The position numbers were made by a program, and so were the translations under genes. The notes beneath the pieces are model-generated. The model made no database searches and was not told where the DNA came from. It saw nothing but the letters and a program-made list of their open reading frames with translations. Of a stretch of 33,625 bases of DNA, positions 21,306 through 31,346 are shown in pieces. How positions within the stretch are numbered: the first letter of the stretch is position 1; each line of letters starts with the position of its first letter. Source of the stretch: Lobulomyces angularis (lineage: Eukaryota > Chytridiomycota > Chytridiomycetes > Lobulomycetales > Lobulomycetaceae); the NCBI GenBank assembly GCA_027604685.1, contig JADHYX010000138.1, positions 17,949 through 51,573 of the forward strand, written 5' to 3'.

Positions 21306-24110
21306 ATGGAAGAAATTAAGATTTTTTCTCCATCAGATCCAGAACTGGAAAAAGTGACTTCTGAAACTCCAAAGGAAAGACCTCTTTCAACTTCATTTTC
21401 AAAATCACTGCATGTATCAGGTGTTTCTTTACAAAGGATTGAATCTACCAGCTCATGTCAAGAGTAATTTATTATTTCACTTTTTATGCTTAAAATTGTT
21501 GTTCATTTTTGTTTTTGTTTTAGATTGAAACCATTTAAACTGTTACCAACTGCATTTCCAGAGAGTGATAATAAAAAACCTGCATCTCCAGAACCTTGTT
21601 ATACTCAAACCCTTTGTCCAATCTGTTCAAAAGTACTACCCGAACCTCTTCATACGCAAACTATTCAGCTAAAAAAGTTAAAACCTAGATTTTTGAGGCA
21701 GATTAGGAGAAACAGTGAGGCTAGAACTTTATCTAATTTAGAAACTAGAGTTTGCATTAAGGATCTGCATGTAAGAATGTTTTTATTTACAAAATTTTTT
21801 TCTGTTGTTTTTTTTTTTTTTATTTAATTCCCGTCTTTCTTTTTTTTTAGCAATAAAGAAATTTCACAAAATCTTTTTTATAACCCGAAAAAATAGTCTA
21901 ATTATTTCTTTTTTATAAATTTTTGTGTTAAAGTCGCTGCTGCAACACAGGATTGATGAACTTTTGGAGGAGGATCAAATAGATTTCGCCTCCCTGCAGG
22001 AAAATGCTATGAAATTTTTACAGAAGCATGAAGCTGAAGAGGTTTTTTATTTTTTTTTTTTTTTTTAGTCTTTGACTCTAAAACTCGTGTTAGGAAACAT
22101 GGCAAGATCAGTTTGACAAAAAGAGAAATTTTGGTCAGAAAGCTGCTGACACTGTTGCAAAAAATGCAGGTTCGTGGAAGTTTGTTATAGCGGTACTTGC
22201 ATTTATTGGTGTTTGGGCAAGGTGATAATTTTACAAAAAAAAAGGTAGATATACTTACATGTAAAATTGTAGTCTAAATTTGCTGCTCTATAATTCGAAT
22301 CCAGATCATAATAAGTCTTGGGATGAATACGTATTATTTTATTTTTATTTGTATTAATTCCAACTCTTTTTTTTTGTAGCCTTTCATATTACTAAATTTG
22401 ATGCTGTCTGTTGTTGCTGCATTACAGGGCCCTGTTATCATGATGTCTCAAAATAGGCAACAAGAAATGGATAGAGTAGAAAGTGATTTTATATCAAAAA
22501 TGATTTTGCGTGGTGAACATCAAGTAAAATTGTAATTTTTAGAAAAAAAATTCTTTTACCGAATTTTTTTTTTAAAGACACGCCATGTTAATGCAAAAAT
22601 GGATTATTTGATAACTAATCAGTGGAGGAGGTTACTGGAAATTCAAGGTATGGTTTTATTTTGTAATTCTCTTTTTTTAAATTTTTTTTTTCAGAAATTC
22701 AAGTCGATTTATTACAAATATTGCAAACTCAGCAGCAAAAACTGCATCATTCAAAAAGCACCGATAATTTAGGAAGTTTACAAGATCATTTGACTTCAAA
22801 CATGACTATTCCAAATGTCGCCAGTATGATGTCCAATTTTTTTGGAGGAAGTCATAGTAGAAATTTTAGTAGAAATGATAGTATAATTAAATCCCCGATA
22901 CCAACGACACCTTGGGTATTAGAGATACATCCTGACGATCACACAACCATGCTTTTTCGGCACTATTTCAGCAAACCAGAATCTGATGATAACTTATTAT
23001 TTTCCCATTGGGCGGAGGAGGGAGATAACTTTTATGGCTTTATTGTAAGAAACAGAAAAGTGAAAAATTCAACACTAAATATTTTTTTATATCAGAAAAA
23101 CGTAAAAGTTGAGGTAGAGAATTTAAAACTAGGAACACATAAATCTCGTGGTTGGTTAGAAGTGGGAGGTGGAGTAAGAAGAGATTTTTCAGCTAAAGTT
23201 TTAAAACGAATTACTTATGAAGTTGATTTTGGAGACCAAAAAGCAAATTTAGATGATATTTTTAGTGGTGATGGTACTGTAAAACTAAGAAATGATTTTG
23301 AAATTGATCATATGAATACTAATGGTAAATGTTTTTTATTTTTTATTTTTATTTTCATTATTTTTAGGTCGTATCAGAATTGTTGACATATATTCCAAAG
23401 AGAAACCCTTGCATGCTCATACCTTTCAAAATGGTGATTTACCGACACGGTATCAACCATCATTTTCTAAAAACTTCAAAAGATCTGAAAGAATTTCAGG
23501 TATTTATTTTTGGAAAATTATAATAAAAAAAAAGTGGTAATAATATAAATTGAATTTTTTTTTTTTTTAGATTTTTGGAGAACAAATTTATCAAAAATTG
23601 GTATTACATATTCGCCACCTCATCAAGCTTCAGTTATTTCTATTGGAGAAGGGTTTCGAGTTACCAACATTAAGGTTGAATTTTATAGGCCTGAAGATAA
23701 CATATTTGGTGAAGGTATCCAAAACGTCTCAGCATTTCCTTCACATTGTTTTAAGTCCAAATCATTTAAAACGAAGTTAATGCTAGCAACAGGTTTTTTT
23801 TATAATTTAAATTTATTAGTTTCATATTACTAAAACTTCTTTTTTTTTTTTTTTTTGGTTTTTAAAAGGAATAGAATTTGCAGAACCAATTAAATTATTG
23901 GATGATATTACTAATAATAATTTTTTTAACGATGACTGGAAAGAAATTGCAAACGTTGAATTTGAATCTAAGGTGCGTAGTGTTGATGGAGACGTTTTAA
24001 CTGTGGAGTTAGATAACAATTTTTCCCTAACTGGACCGAATATCTATGTATTTTTGAGTTTGGATGCTCGAACTGTTATTCATGGTTTTTATGAAGAAAT
24101 TATGGATTAA
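21306..24110 (+). CDS. DUF1003-domain membrane protein with long novel C-terminal region, 712 aa
   Basis: Eleven exons splice in phase to 713 codons; an in-frame TGA two codons upstream supports this start. Residues 1-80 are Ser/Pro-rich. Residues 84-87 form CPIC, followed by RFLRQIRR and a second Cys near 130 (RVCIKD), resembling the Cys-containing N-terminal part of bacterial DUF1003 proteins. Residues about 172-275 are a clear DUF1003 module: RNFGQKAADTVAKNAGSW, first membrane span (198-220), WDEYPFILLNLMLSVVAALQ, second span (234-255) and IMMSQNRQQEMDR. The family's function is unknown. After a helical stretch and a Ser/Asn linker comes a beta-looking region of about 380 residues (from TPWVLEIHPDD to HGFYEEIMD) that I do not recognise; parts such as RGWLEVGGGVRRDFSAKV look like a structured fungal-specific domain. 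Located presumably in a membrane with both ends on the same side. Confidence 0.88.
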
Positions 24111-24397
24111 AAAAAATGCAATTTACAATTTTTTTTTTTTTTTCTTTTAAGATTTTTAAAAATAATTTAAATATATTTTAAAAACAATAATAAAAAATAA
24201 ATAAGAAATTAATATTAAAACAAAAAGTAAATTATTTAAAAAAAATATAAATTAAAATAAAAAATCAAAAGAAAACTTACTTTTTTTAAAATTTCTAAAA
24301 ATAGAAAAATGAGGCTAAAAAAAACAAAAAGAAAAAAGACAAAAAAATTTTTAAGTTTTTTAAAACAAACATTAAAAAAGAAAAAAAAAAAAGAAAA
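24111..24397. other. A/T-rich intergenic spacer
   Basis: About 290 bases, almost only A and T, with long A runs before the next start codon. No feature recognised. Confidence 0.35.
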
Positions 24398-25429
24398 ATG
24401 AAATCCCTTCCAATTTCCTTTTCAAATCTCCCATCACTTTCGCAAAAGTCAAAGATAGAATTGGCGTATCAAACTTCACGAAAGTTTAACAGTGACAATA
24501 TAATTAATGAAAAAAAAAAAAAAAAGATTGATTTAATCTTTGACCAAGAAAAAAAAAAAAAAAAAAAAATTATTTTACTAGATAATGAAATTAAAGATGA
24601 TGAAGCTCCTCTCTTTGGTGAAGATGAGATAAAGAGTAAAAATAATGATGAAGGTACCGATAATGAAAAAATCGTGGAAAAGCTGTTTTTACCAAAAGAT
24701 GTTGATAAAAGTTATCAAGCAAACATTGAGTTACAGGATACTGAGGAAGATTACTTTAGTGATTTTAGTGACGTTAATTCTGATTCCTGCTACTTTGTGG
24801 AGGAGGAGCTTGATGAGCAGCAAGATTCAGCAAAAACAGCAAACTTTTCTTTTGTAAATCAAGATTATAAAAACAAGTTAATAAAAATAAAACAAAGCAA
24901 CGAAAAAAAAAAAGAATTAAAAGTTGACGATTGTGAACTTTTTCCACCAAATTTTACAGAGTCGTCCATTCCAAAGTGTGAATTAAAAACAAACTCTGAA
25001 AATAAAAAAAATAAAAAACTGAACTTTTCTGGCGTTGACGACTTTATTACCAAAAACGCAACAAAAAATTTAAAAGATACTGATGCATTAGATGAAAATG
25101 AATTGGAAGAAAAAGAAATCCAACAAGCAATTTTTTTGAGTCTAAAAACTTTGGAAATGGAAAATAAAAAATTTCAAGATACTAATAACCTAACTGTTAG
25201 GGAACTTTCTTTAAATCAACTTTCTGATTATGGTAAAACCAATAAAAATAAAAAAAAAAAAATAGTTTTTACATGTATTTTTATTTTTTTATTAGGAGAA
25301 GATGAAGATTATCAAATAGCACTAGCAATTGAACAATCTCTAAAAGAAGAGCAAAACTTTTCACTACAAAGGGAAAGTACTCTAGTTGAGTTTGAATGTA
25401 GAGGAAAAGGAAAAGAAAGGGCGCATTAA
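24398..25429 (+). CDS. Acidic protein with two ubiquitin-interacting motifs (UIM)
   Basis: Mostly low-complexity acidic/lysine-rich protein of 343 residues, or 322 if the 63-nt GT...AG segment at 25233-25295 is removed; its length is a multiple of three, so both forms stay in frame. The intron reading is favoured because the segment translates to a poly-Lys/Phe-rich stretch typical of intron sequence here. Two UIM-like helices are near the C-terminus: EEKEIQQAIFLSLKTLE (about residues 237-253) and EDEDYQIALAIEQSLKEEQ, the second just after the intron with the full acidic-phi-x-x-Ala-x3-Ser-x-x-acidic pattern. UIMs bind ubiquitin in trafficking and DNA-damage adaptors. Runs of Lys near residues 39-57 come from A tracts. 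No catalytic domain seen. The first ATG after an A-rich leader was taken as start; an upstream exon cannot be excluded. Confidence 0.65.
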   Translation: MKSLPISFSNLPSLSQKSKIELAYQTSRKFNSDNIINEKKKKKIDLIFDQEKKKKKKIILLDNEIKDDEAPLFGEDEIKSKNNDEGTDNEKIVEKLFLPKDVDKSYQANIELQDTEEDYFSDFSDVNSDSCYFVEEELDEQQDSAKTANFSFVNQDYKNKLIKIKQSNEKKKELKVDDCELFPPNFTESSIPKCELKTNSENKKNKKLNFSGVDDFITKNATKNLKDTDALDENELEEKEIQQAIFLSLKTLEMENKKFQDTNNLTVRELSLNQLSDYGKTNKNKKKKIVFTCIFIFLLGEDEDYQIALAIEQSLKEEQNFSLQRESTLVEFECRGKGKERAH

Positions 25430-25717
25430 AGAAAAAAATAAAAGAAAAAAAAGAAAACCAATCTGCTTCTTTGTTTATTTGTTTTTTTTTTTATTCATAT
25501 TATAATTGTTACTGTTATTATTATTTTTTTCTGTTACAAAAAAATTATACCCAAAAATAATACCTTTTTTTATTTTATTTTATTTTGTTCTTTCTATTCT
25601 TTTTATTTAATTTTTTTTTTAAAATACAAAAAATTAACCTTACTGTTTTAAAATAACAGAAAAATTTAGAAATTTTAATTTTTTCTTAATAAATAAAAAA
25701 AAAATTTTTTTTTTTTT
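25430..25717. other. Convergent intergenic region (3' ends of two genes)
   Basis: Nearly pure A/T sequence between two converging genes; it should contain both polyadenylation regions. AATAAA-like hexamers are common here but uninformative at this composition. Confidence 0.4.
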
Positions 25718-27021
25718 TTATTGATCATATAATTTCATAAAAGGATGTTCGGCAGTAGGTTGAAGCCAATTTTTTTCATCATATTCATTGTTACCTTCGA
25801 TCATATGAAAAGTGTAAATAAATCTAGATTTATCTGAAAAGTTATGTGTGGATTTATGCCTAAACCGAAAAATAAATAAACTGATACATATATATATTTT
25901 TTTTTTTACCAAACTTCTCCATGAATAAGTACCAGAGAACCAGCTTTGGTTTCAGCAACTACATAATCATCTTCAGCAGGTTCAGGTTTTTCATCCCCTA
26001 TTTGAGTGAATTCTCCACCAAACCAATTTTTTTCGTCCTCATTTGTTGACCTTAAAAACGTTGTTCCTGTACTTTCTTTGTTTCTAACAAATCGTTTAGA
26101 TACCTTATGCCTCTTATGAGTCCCTAATATAAATTAATAATTGCTATTTTTAAAAAAAATTAACCTGGTGCAAAAAGCATACAACCATTCTTAGTTGTAC
26201 AATCTTCCAATGCAAACCAAAATCCAATGGCGGAAGGAGGATTAGTGTAAAGAAATGTAGAATCTATTTTTTTTAAAAAATAAAAAAAAAAGAATAAAAA
26301 TTATATTAAATGAAAAATAAAATAAATTAAATAAAATACCAATATGAGGAGAAACCTCACCACCAATTTCAGGTTGCTTACAAATAACCATACTCTGCAA
26401 GACTCTACAGTCTTTAAATCCAATATCCTTTGCCAAATTTTTTAACTTTTCTTGAGTTGTAAAATCCTTAAACACTTTGTCGTGATAATGTAACCCATGT
26501 CCAATCTTATTTATTGACTTTTCTTTAGGTTTTTTTAACTTTCCCTCCTCATCAAAGGCATCCTCTTCAAAAAAAAATCTACATATATTTATAAATTTTT
26601 TTTATTTTAATTTTCTTTTTTTTTTTACCTTATTTTATCACCAGAATTTAAAAAATAATCATCCCCGCTACAATTATTTTATTATTATTATTATTTTAAT
26701 TCCAAATTTTAATTATTTTTTATTTACACATGATTATCATCTTTACAGGTAAATTTAGTCTTGGGATGTGTTTGAATATCAAAATTTTCCAACAATTCCT
26801 TACTTCTTTTTAACAACTCTTGGTAATTTTCAAAAAAATTTGGAATCACTAAATATCCTTCTTCTTGAAACTTTTAAATTTTTTTTTTTAATTTTAAATT
26901 TTAAAAATTTTTTTTATTACTACTTTCTATTTATTTATTTTTTTTGTTTCTTTCTTTCTTCTTTTTTTTTTTTTTTTTTTTTACTTAGTTTGTTTAATTG
27001 TTCTGGTGTTAAAAAATGCAT
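25718..27021 (-). CDS. PHYHD1: Phytanoyl-CoA dioxygenase domain-containing protein 1 (PHYHD1-like)
   Basis: Fe(II)/2-oxoglutarate-dependent oxygenase of the PhyH family. Start [12 protein letters not shown] (27021) matches the human MACLSPSQLQKF position; then [64 protein letters not shown], and after an intron the metal-binding His-x-Asp ([11 protein letters not shown]), [19 protein letters not shown], and the distal His with the 2-oxoglutarate-binding Arg in [18 protein letters not shown]. It ends [17 protein letters not shown], as PHYHD1 proteins do. Human PHYHD1 has 2OG oxygenase activity but its physiological substrate is unsettled. All metal and co-substrate ligands are present. The junction of the first and second exon does not fit phase with plain GT-AG, so the first intron (about 26880-26985) is uncertain. 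Length about 300 residues. Confidence 0.9.
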
Positions 27022-27225
27022 TTGTTTATTTTTTTTTTTTTTTTTTTGTTATTGTTCGGGGATTAAAAAAAAAAAAGAAAAATAAATTAAGGAAATGGTC
27101 TCAAAGTATTAAATTTAATATTTTTATTTTTTATATTAATTTTTTTCTTTTTTATTTTTAAAAATTATACAAAAAAAATACATCATTAACTTATTATAAA
27201 TAGATATACATTTTTTTTTTTTATT
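27022..27225. other. A/T-rich spacer between two minus-strand genes
   Basis: About 200 bases with long T and A runs; must hold the 3' end of the Pol eta gene and the promoter of the PHYHD1-like gene. Nothing specific recognised. Confidence 0.35.
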
Positions 27226-29532
27226 TTAAGGATCTAAATCATTGTAATTTTTAACGGGAAAAAAATCTGTCAACATTTTTGGTTTTTTTTTTTCTAGTGG
27301 ACTCTTGTTTACATCTTTTTTTTTTCTTTTGTTACTATTAATATTTTTCTCCACATTGCTTTTTTTTTTATCTAAATTTTTTAAGTTTAATTCTTTTTTT
27401 TTTAAGGTGGTTGTGTTAGAAATGGAATCTTTATCATTATCATCATTAGGTTTTTCACCATTTTGCAAATCTATTGCAAAATGAAGATCGTTGTGTTCCT
27501 CCTCTTTATCAAAAAAAATTGATTTGTTGCATCTGGGGCAGTTAAATTTTAAAAATTCCTCTTCTTTTTCCAAACCTAAATCATTTTTTTTTTCGTTGGA
27601 ATCAACTGAATTAAAATTTTCCTTCATTAAGAAAAAAGGTTTTTTTTTATCAAGGCTTCCATCATCATTTGATACTTCCATTGGTGAAGTACTTACGTTT
27701 TTATCTATTTTTTCTTGCAAGTCGTCTCTTTTAAAATAATCTAAAATTGAGGAATTTCCTTCCTCCTCTTTAATAAATCCATAAAAATTTAATGAAATGT
27801 TGGTAATTATTTGTTCTTCATTTTCTGCTAATAATACATTAAAAAGTTCCACAGCTAGATAAAAAATTAAAAAAAATAAAAAAATAATGAAATTAATAAA
27901 AAAAAAGAACCTTTTTTACTGACATCAGATGGACTCTTGATTTTATATTTATTAGGAAAATTGGAAGATTTCGATTTAGAAAAACAATGCACTGCAATAG
28001 TTTTTGGCCATCTTGAATTCATTTCATTTTCTTCCAGTAACCTGGTATACAATTCGGATGATAAAATATTAAGCCAGTGTCTGCCTTGCTCTACATCTCT
28101 CACGGGTGACCTGAATGATTTATTTGCTGCCATAGTTTTTGATTTATTTTCATCTGGTACTTTTACTTTAAAAATATGAGTGCAATAAGAAAAAAAAAAA
28201 AAAAAAATGTTATCTTTAAATTTTTGGATTTACTTTTTTACCTTCTGCATTACAAACTCCTCTTACGATGTTGTATAACCAATATCCAAATTCTTCACCA
28301 AACTTTTCTTGAAGTTTTTCAACTGAATATGACCTTTAACAAGAAAAAAAAAAAAAAACAAAATTAAAAATTTTTAAATTAAAAAAAAAAAAAAAGGAAA
28401 ACAATTAAAAATTAAAAATACCAAAGCTCACCAGCAAAAGTAACATTACTCCACTCCTTAACCTCTCTACCAAGCTTACCACCAAGATTTCTGATATTTT
28501 TAAAAGGTAGTTCCTTCATAAAAGACAATACTTGCGACTCTCTTAAAATAGTTTGATTAAAAGGTTTATTTAAACCAGAACATAGTTTGCTAAGTGTTTT
28601 ATTATGGGCTATTCCAGCTGAACATGTGTAACCTAATTCAGAAAAAACCGCTTCTCGAACTTTTTTTGCAATTTTTGCTCCAACGTATAGTTGTAAATCC
28701 TTTAAACCTTGAGTATATTCTATTTCGGAGTCACCTACTAATACCCCTAGATTTTCCCATCTGCCGATTAAATCCAAGTTTTCAATTTTTTCTCTCTCAC
28801 TTATGTCATCTTTCCAATCTCCAGAAATTATTAATTGATTAACTTCTTCTGTTACATCGAAATGTGCTTCATCAACTGAGCCTTTTTGAACTTTGGAAAC
28901 GTGTTGATTAAATACTTCAAAAATTTTTGCTGATGCTCGTCTTTATGTATTTTTAAATTAAAAAAAAAAAAAAAAATAATACCTATAAAAATCCAGACAA
29001 ACTTTATGTGTTTGATAATGAGGGTTATCATGATATCTTGGTTCAGGATCATCATTTCGATAGGTGGCAACATGCACTAATTTTACCTCAGGACAAAGTG
29101 ATAAGGCTTCAGCTGGTGTAGAATGTCTTTTTATTCCAAATTTTCTTGCAGGATAATTGATAGCAAGAAGACCACTTTTTATTTTTTACTTTGTTTTTTT
29201 TTTTTTTTTTAAATTATCTTACTTCCATTGTAAAACACACAATGGTTTATCTCGAGGATAATCTAGTCTATTATGTTCAACTGGTAAAAAAAAAAAAAAA
29301 GTATTTTTTTGTAGTTGTTTATGTGAAAAAATAAAATAAAATAAAATAAAAAAAAAAAAAAACTTTAATTCATACCTTGTGCATAAAAAGCATCCAAATC
29401 AATATCTTCAAAATGAAAAAAAAAAAAAAAGGATTTTTTATTTTATTTTTTTATTTTTTAGAATAACTTACGAATGATCACTCTACTAGATTTTAATTCC
29501 AATAAACTTGTGTCATTTAATTCATATTTCAT
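27226..29532 (-). CDS. POLH: Translesion DNA polymerase eta (Rad30), Y family
   Basis: Y-family polymerase that copies past UV photoproducts and other lesions at stalled forks. From start MKYELNDTSLLE, after splicing: IIHIDLDAFYAQVE (first metal-binding Asp), NYPARKFGIKRHSTPAEA, LCPEVKLVHVATY, then KGSVDEAHFDVT (catalytic Asp-Glu), GYTCSAGIAHNKTLSKL and LNKPFNQTIL, FKNIRNLGGKLG (HhH), and a little-finger region around MNSRWPKTIAVHCFSKSK. The C-terminal tail has a C2H2 ubiquitin-binding UBZ finger, CPRCNKSIF with HNDLHFAIDL, keeping the Asp between the two His that contacts ubiquitin in human Pol eta. It also has PIP-like motifs NSSILDYF and KMLTDFF. It ends KNYNDLDP before TAA; about 620 residues. 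Nuclear targeting is likely from Lys-rich clusters. Confidence 0.96.
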
Positions 29533-30266
29533 TATTTTTTTTCAAGTTTTTTAGGGTTTTTTATAATAACTTTGACAGAAAAACATTTGCTGGATGGGAA
29601 GAAAACTCAACTTGTAATAATTTGAAGCTACTTATGAAAACTGTGATTTAAAGAAGTGTTGTTAAACAAAAGAAGCATTAGAGAGTATTGATAAAATGCC
29701 TGGGAACAATAGGAATTTAATGATGACAAAAGAAACATTAGATTGCAACTCTGATAAAAATAGGATATTAATACTATAAATAAAGGTAAAACAAGAATTT
29801 GGAGGTGAATTGCTACTAAAGGAACAGTACCACTTTGTAACAGATTGTTAAATATTTTTTAACTACATTTCCTCTTTTATTTTTAGCAGCATGTACTTTT
29901 TATTTTTAACAACATCTTTTTTAAAAGATCACAGAATATAGTAATGTTATTGTACAAATTTTCATATACATTTTCTTTACACAAAATTTGTTAAAATTTA
30001 TTCAAGTTGATTGAAACATTGTTAATTATATATTAAAAATTTATTAAAAATATATTGAAAATTTATTGAAAATTATTCAAAATTTATTGAAAATTTTTTA
30101 AAAATTTTTTGAAAATTTATTCAAAATTTACCTTTTTTTCTTAATTTTAATAAAAAAATCGTGGCTGAGGTGCTCAAAATTATGCTTTTTTTTTCCCTGA
30201 TTCTTTCAAAAAAAAAAAAAAAAAAAAAAGTTTGAAAAAAAAAAAAAATTAATAAAATAAGAAATA
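29533..30266. promoter_or_regulatory. Divergent intergenic region, 734 bp
   Basis: Separates the start codons of Pol eta (-) and the zinc-finger gene (+), so both promoters should lie here. The left half (29560-29850) is less A/T-biased than other spacers and contains only tiny ORFs, for example 25 codons at 29698-29775. I could not assign it a gene or RNA. The right half ends in degenerate A/T repeats and homopolymers. Confidence 0.5.
30030..30131. repeat. Degenerate tandem A/T repeat, unit about 11-12 nt
   Basis: About eight imperfect copies of a unit resembling TTATTGAAAAT follow one another (variants with TTC or TTA in place of TTG), upstream of the zinc-finger gene. Probably replication slippage in A/T-rich DNA. 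A regulatory role is not supported by the sequence alone. Confidence 0.6.
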
Positions 30267-31346
30267 ATGAACCTGACTCAGCTGCTCGCTCCAACACTTG
30301 ATGGATTAAACTCTGCACAAATTCACAACACTTATTCTATATCAAATTTCAATAAACAACCTACTTGGCATTTTTCTCACCAACAACCTACTACTTTAAC
30401 TCAACAATCTACTTTCGATAAATTATCTACTTCAAATGAACAACCTACTGCCGACAAAATATCTACTTTAAATGAACAATCTACTCCAAACAAATTATCT
30501 ACATTCAATGAGCACTCTTCTCCAAACAAATTATCTACTTTAAATGAAAATTTTAATCTCAACAAATTCTCTGCTCTTAATGACAAAATAAACGACAAGG
30601 TCAAACATCTCCCCTATTTAAACTTTGATACCTTTGAAACTGACAGCTTTTCCTCATATTCTACTGTAAATAGCAGTCCCAACCAACAGACGTACAACAT
30701 ACCTACAAATGAGGAGGAGAATCAAGATAACGTTGATCAAATAACGTGGTCTTCTACTGCCGTTTTTACTAAAAGTTTAGCTATTAATAACAACACAAAT
30801 ACTTTAAAGAGAAAGCAAACAACAGAAAAAAATGACATAATGAATAAAAATAAAAAATTAAATGTTTCACCTTCGCGGAGAATAAAAACTTCAATCAATA
30901 CAGCTAGTGATAATTTTCTCAAGTTTTTTCAAAATAAAGAATTGAAAGCTGATGAATTTAATTCAGTAGAAAAAGTAGAAGTTTCCTCCTTAACACCACA
31001 AAACTTAGTTGCCGAATTAAAGGATAACAGCAATAAGATTAATTTGCCAATAATTCAAGAGGATGTAAAATCGAGTAAAAAATTTTTAGAATGTGGATCA
31101 GGTAAATAACAAAAAAAAATTATTATTTAATAAAAAAAAATAAAATTAAAAATTAAAAAATAAAAAAAAGGATGTGGAAGAAAGTTCAAATCGAAAAGTC
31201 ATTTAATTCGGCATGAGCGGATGCACTCAGGAGAGAAACCTTACAAGTGCAGCCATGAAGGTTGCAACAAGTCGTTTTCTAGACGCGACAACATGAGCCA
31301 GCACTTTGTTACGCACACTGGAGAGAAGAAGAAGGGAGAAGTTTAG
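30267..31346 (+). CDS. C2H2 zinc-finger transcription factor, Msn2/4-like finger pair
   Basis: Two exons (30267-31101 and 31171-31346) splice in phase to 336 residues. Residues 1-280 are Ser/Thr/Asn-rich and probably form a disordered regulatory region. They include 12-residue tandem repeats ([29 protein letters not shown]) and a basic patch ([18 protein letters not shown]) that may be a nuclear signal. The second exon encodes two fingers at the extreme C-terminus: [18 protein letters not shown], linker SGEKPYK, then [19 protein letters not shown] with a final His. A finger pair at the C-terminus with helix SRxDNxSQH is the arrangement in fungal stress regulators Msn2/Msn4, where it reads AGGGG elements. 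Finger 2 has the same contact residues (Arg, Asp, Asn, Gln); finger 1 differs at -1. The Cys pair of finger 1 spans the intron and is spaced CX3C, which is unusual. Confidence 0.88.
30411..30600 (+). repeat. 36-bp (12-residue) tandem repeats inside the zinc-finger gene
   Basis: About five degenerate units with the protein pattern K-(L/I/F)-S-(T/A)-x-N-(E/D)-x4-(D/N), in register with codons. The N-terminal regulatory part of the transcription factor is built on them. Variation is mainly at the four linker positions, so the KLSTxNE core seems constrained. Confidence 0.75.

Noticed and set aside
26768..27085. 105-codon plus-strand ORF rich in Phe and Leu
   Set aside because: Its hydrophobic look is due to T runs; the opposite strand encodes the N-terminal exons of the PHYHD1-like protein.
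30411..30600. Repeat array considered as a CRISPR-like structure
   Set aside because: The units are degenerate, contiguous and in codon register within an exon, with no spacers; this is a protein repeat in a eukaryotic gene.
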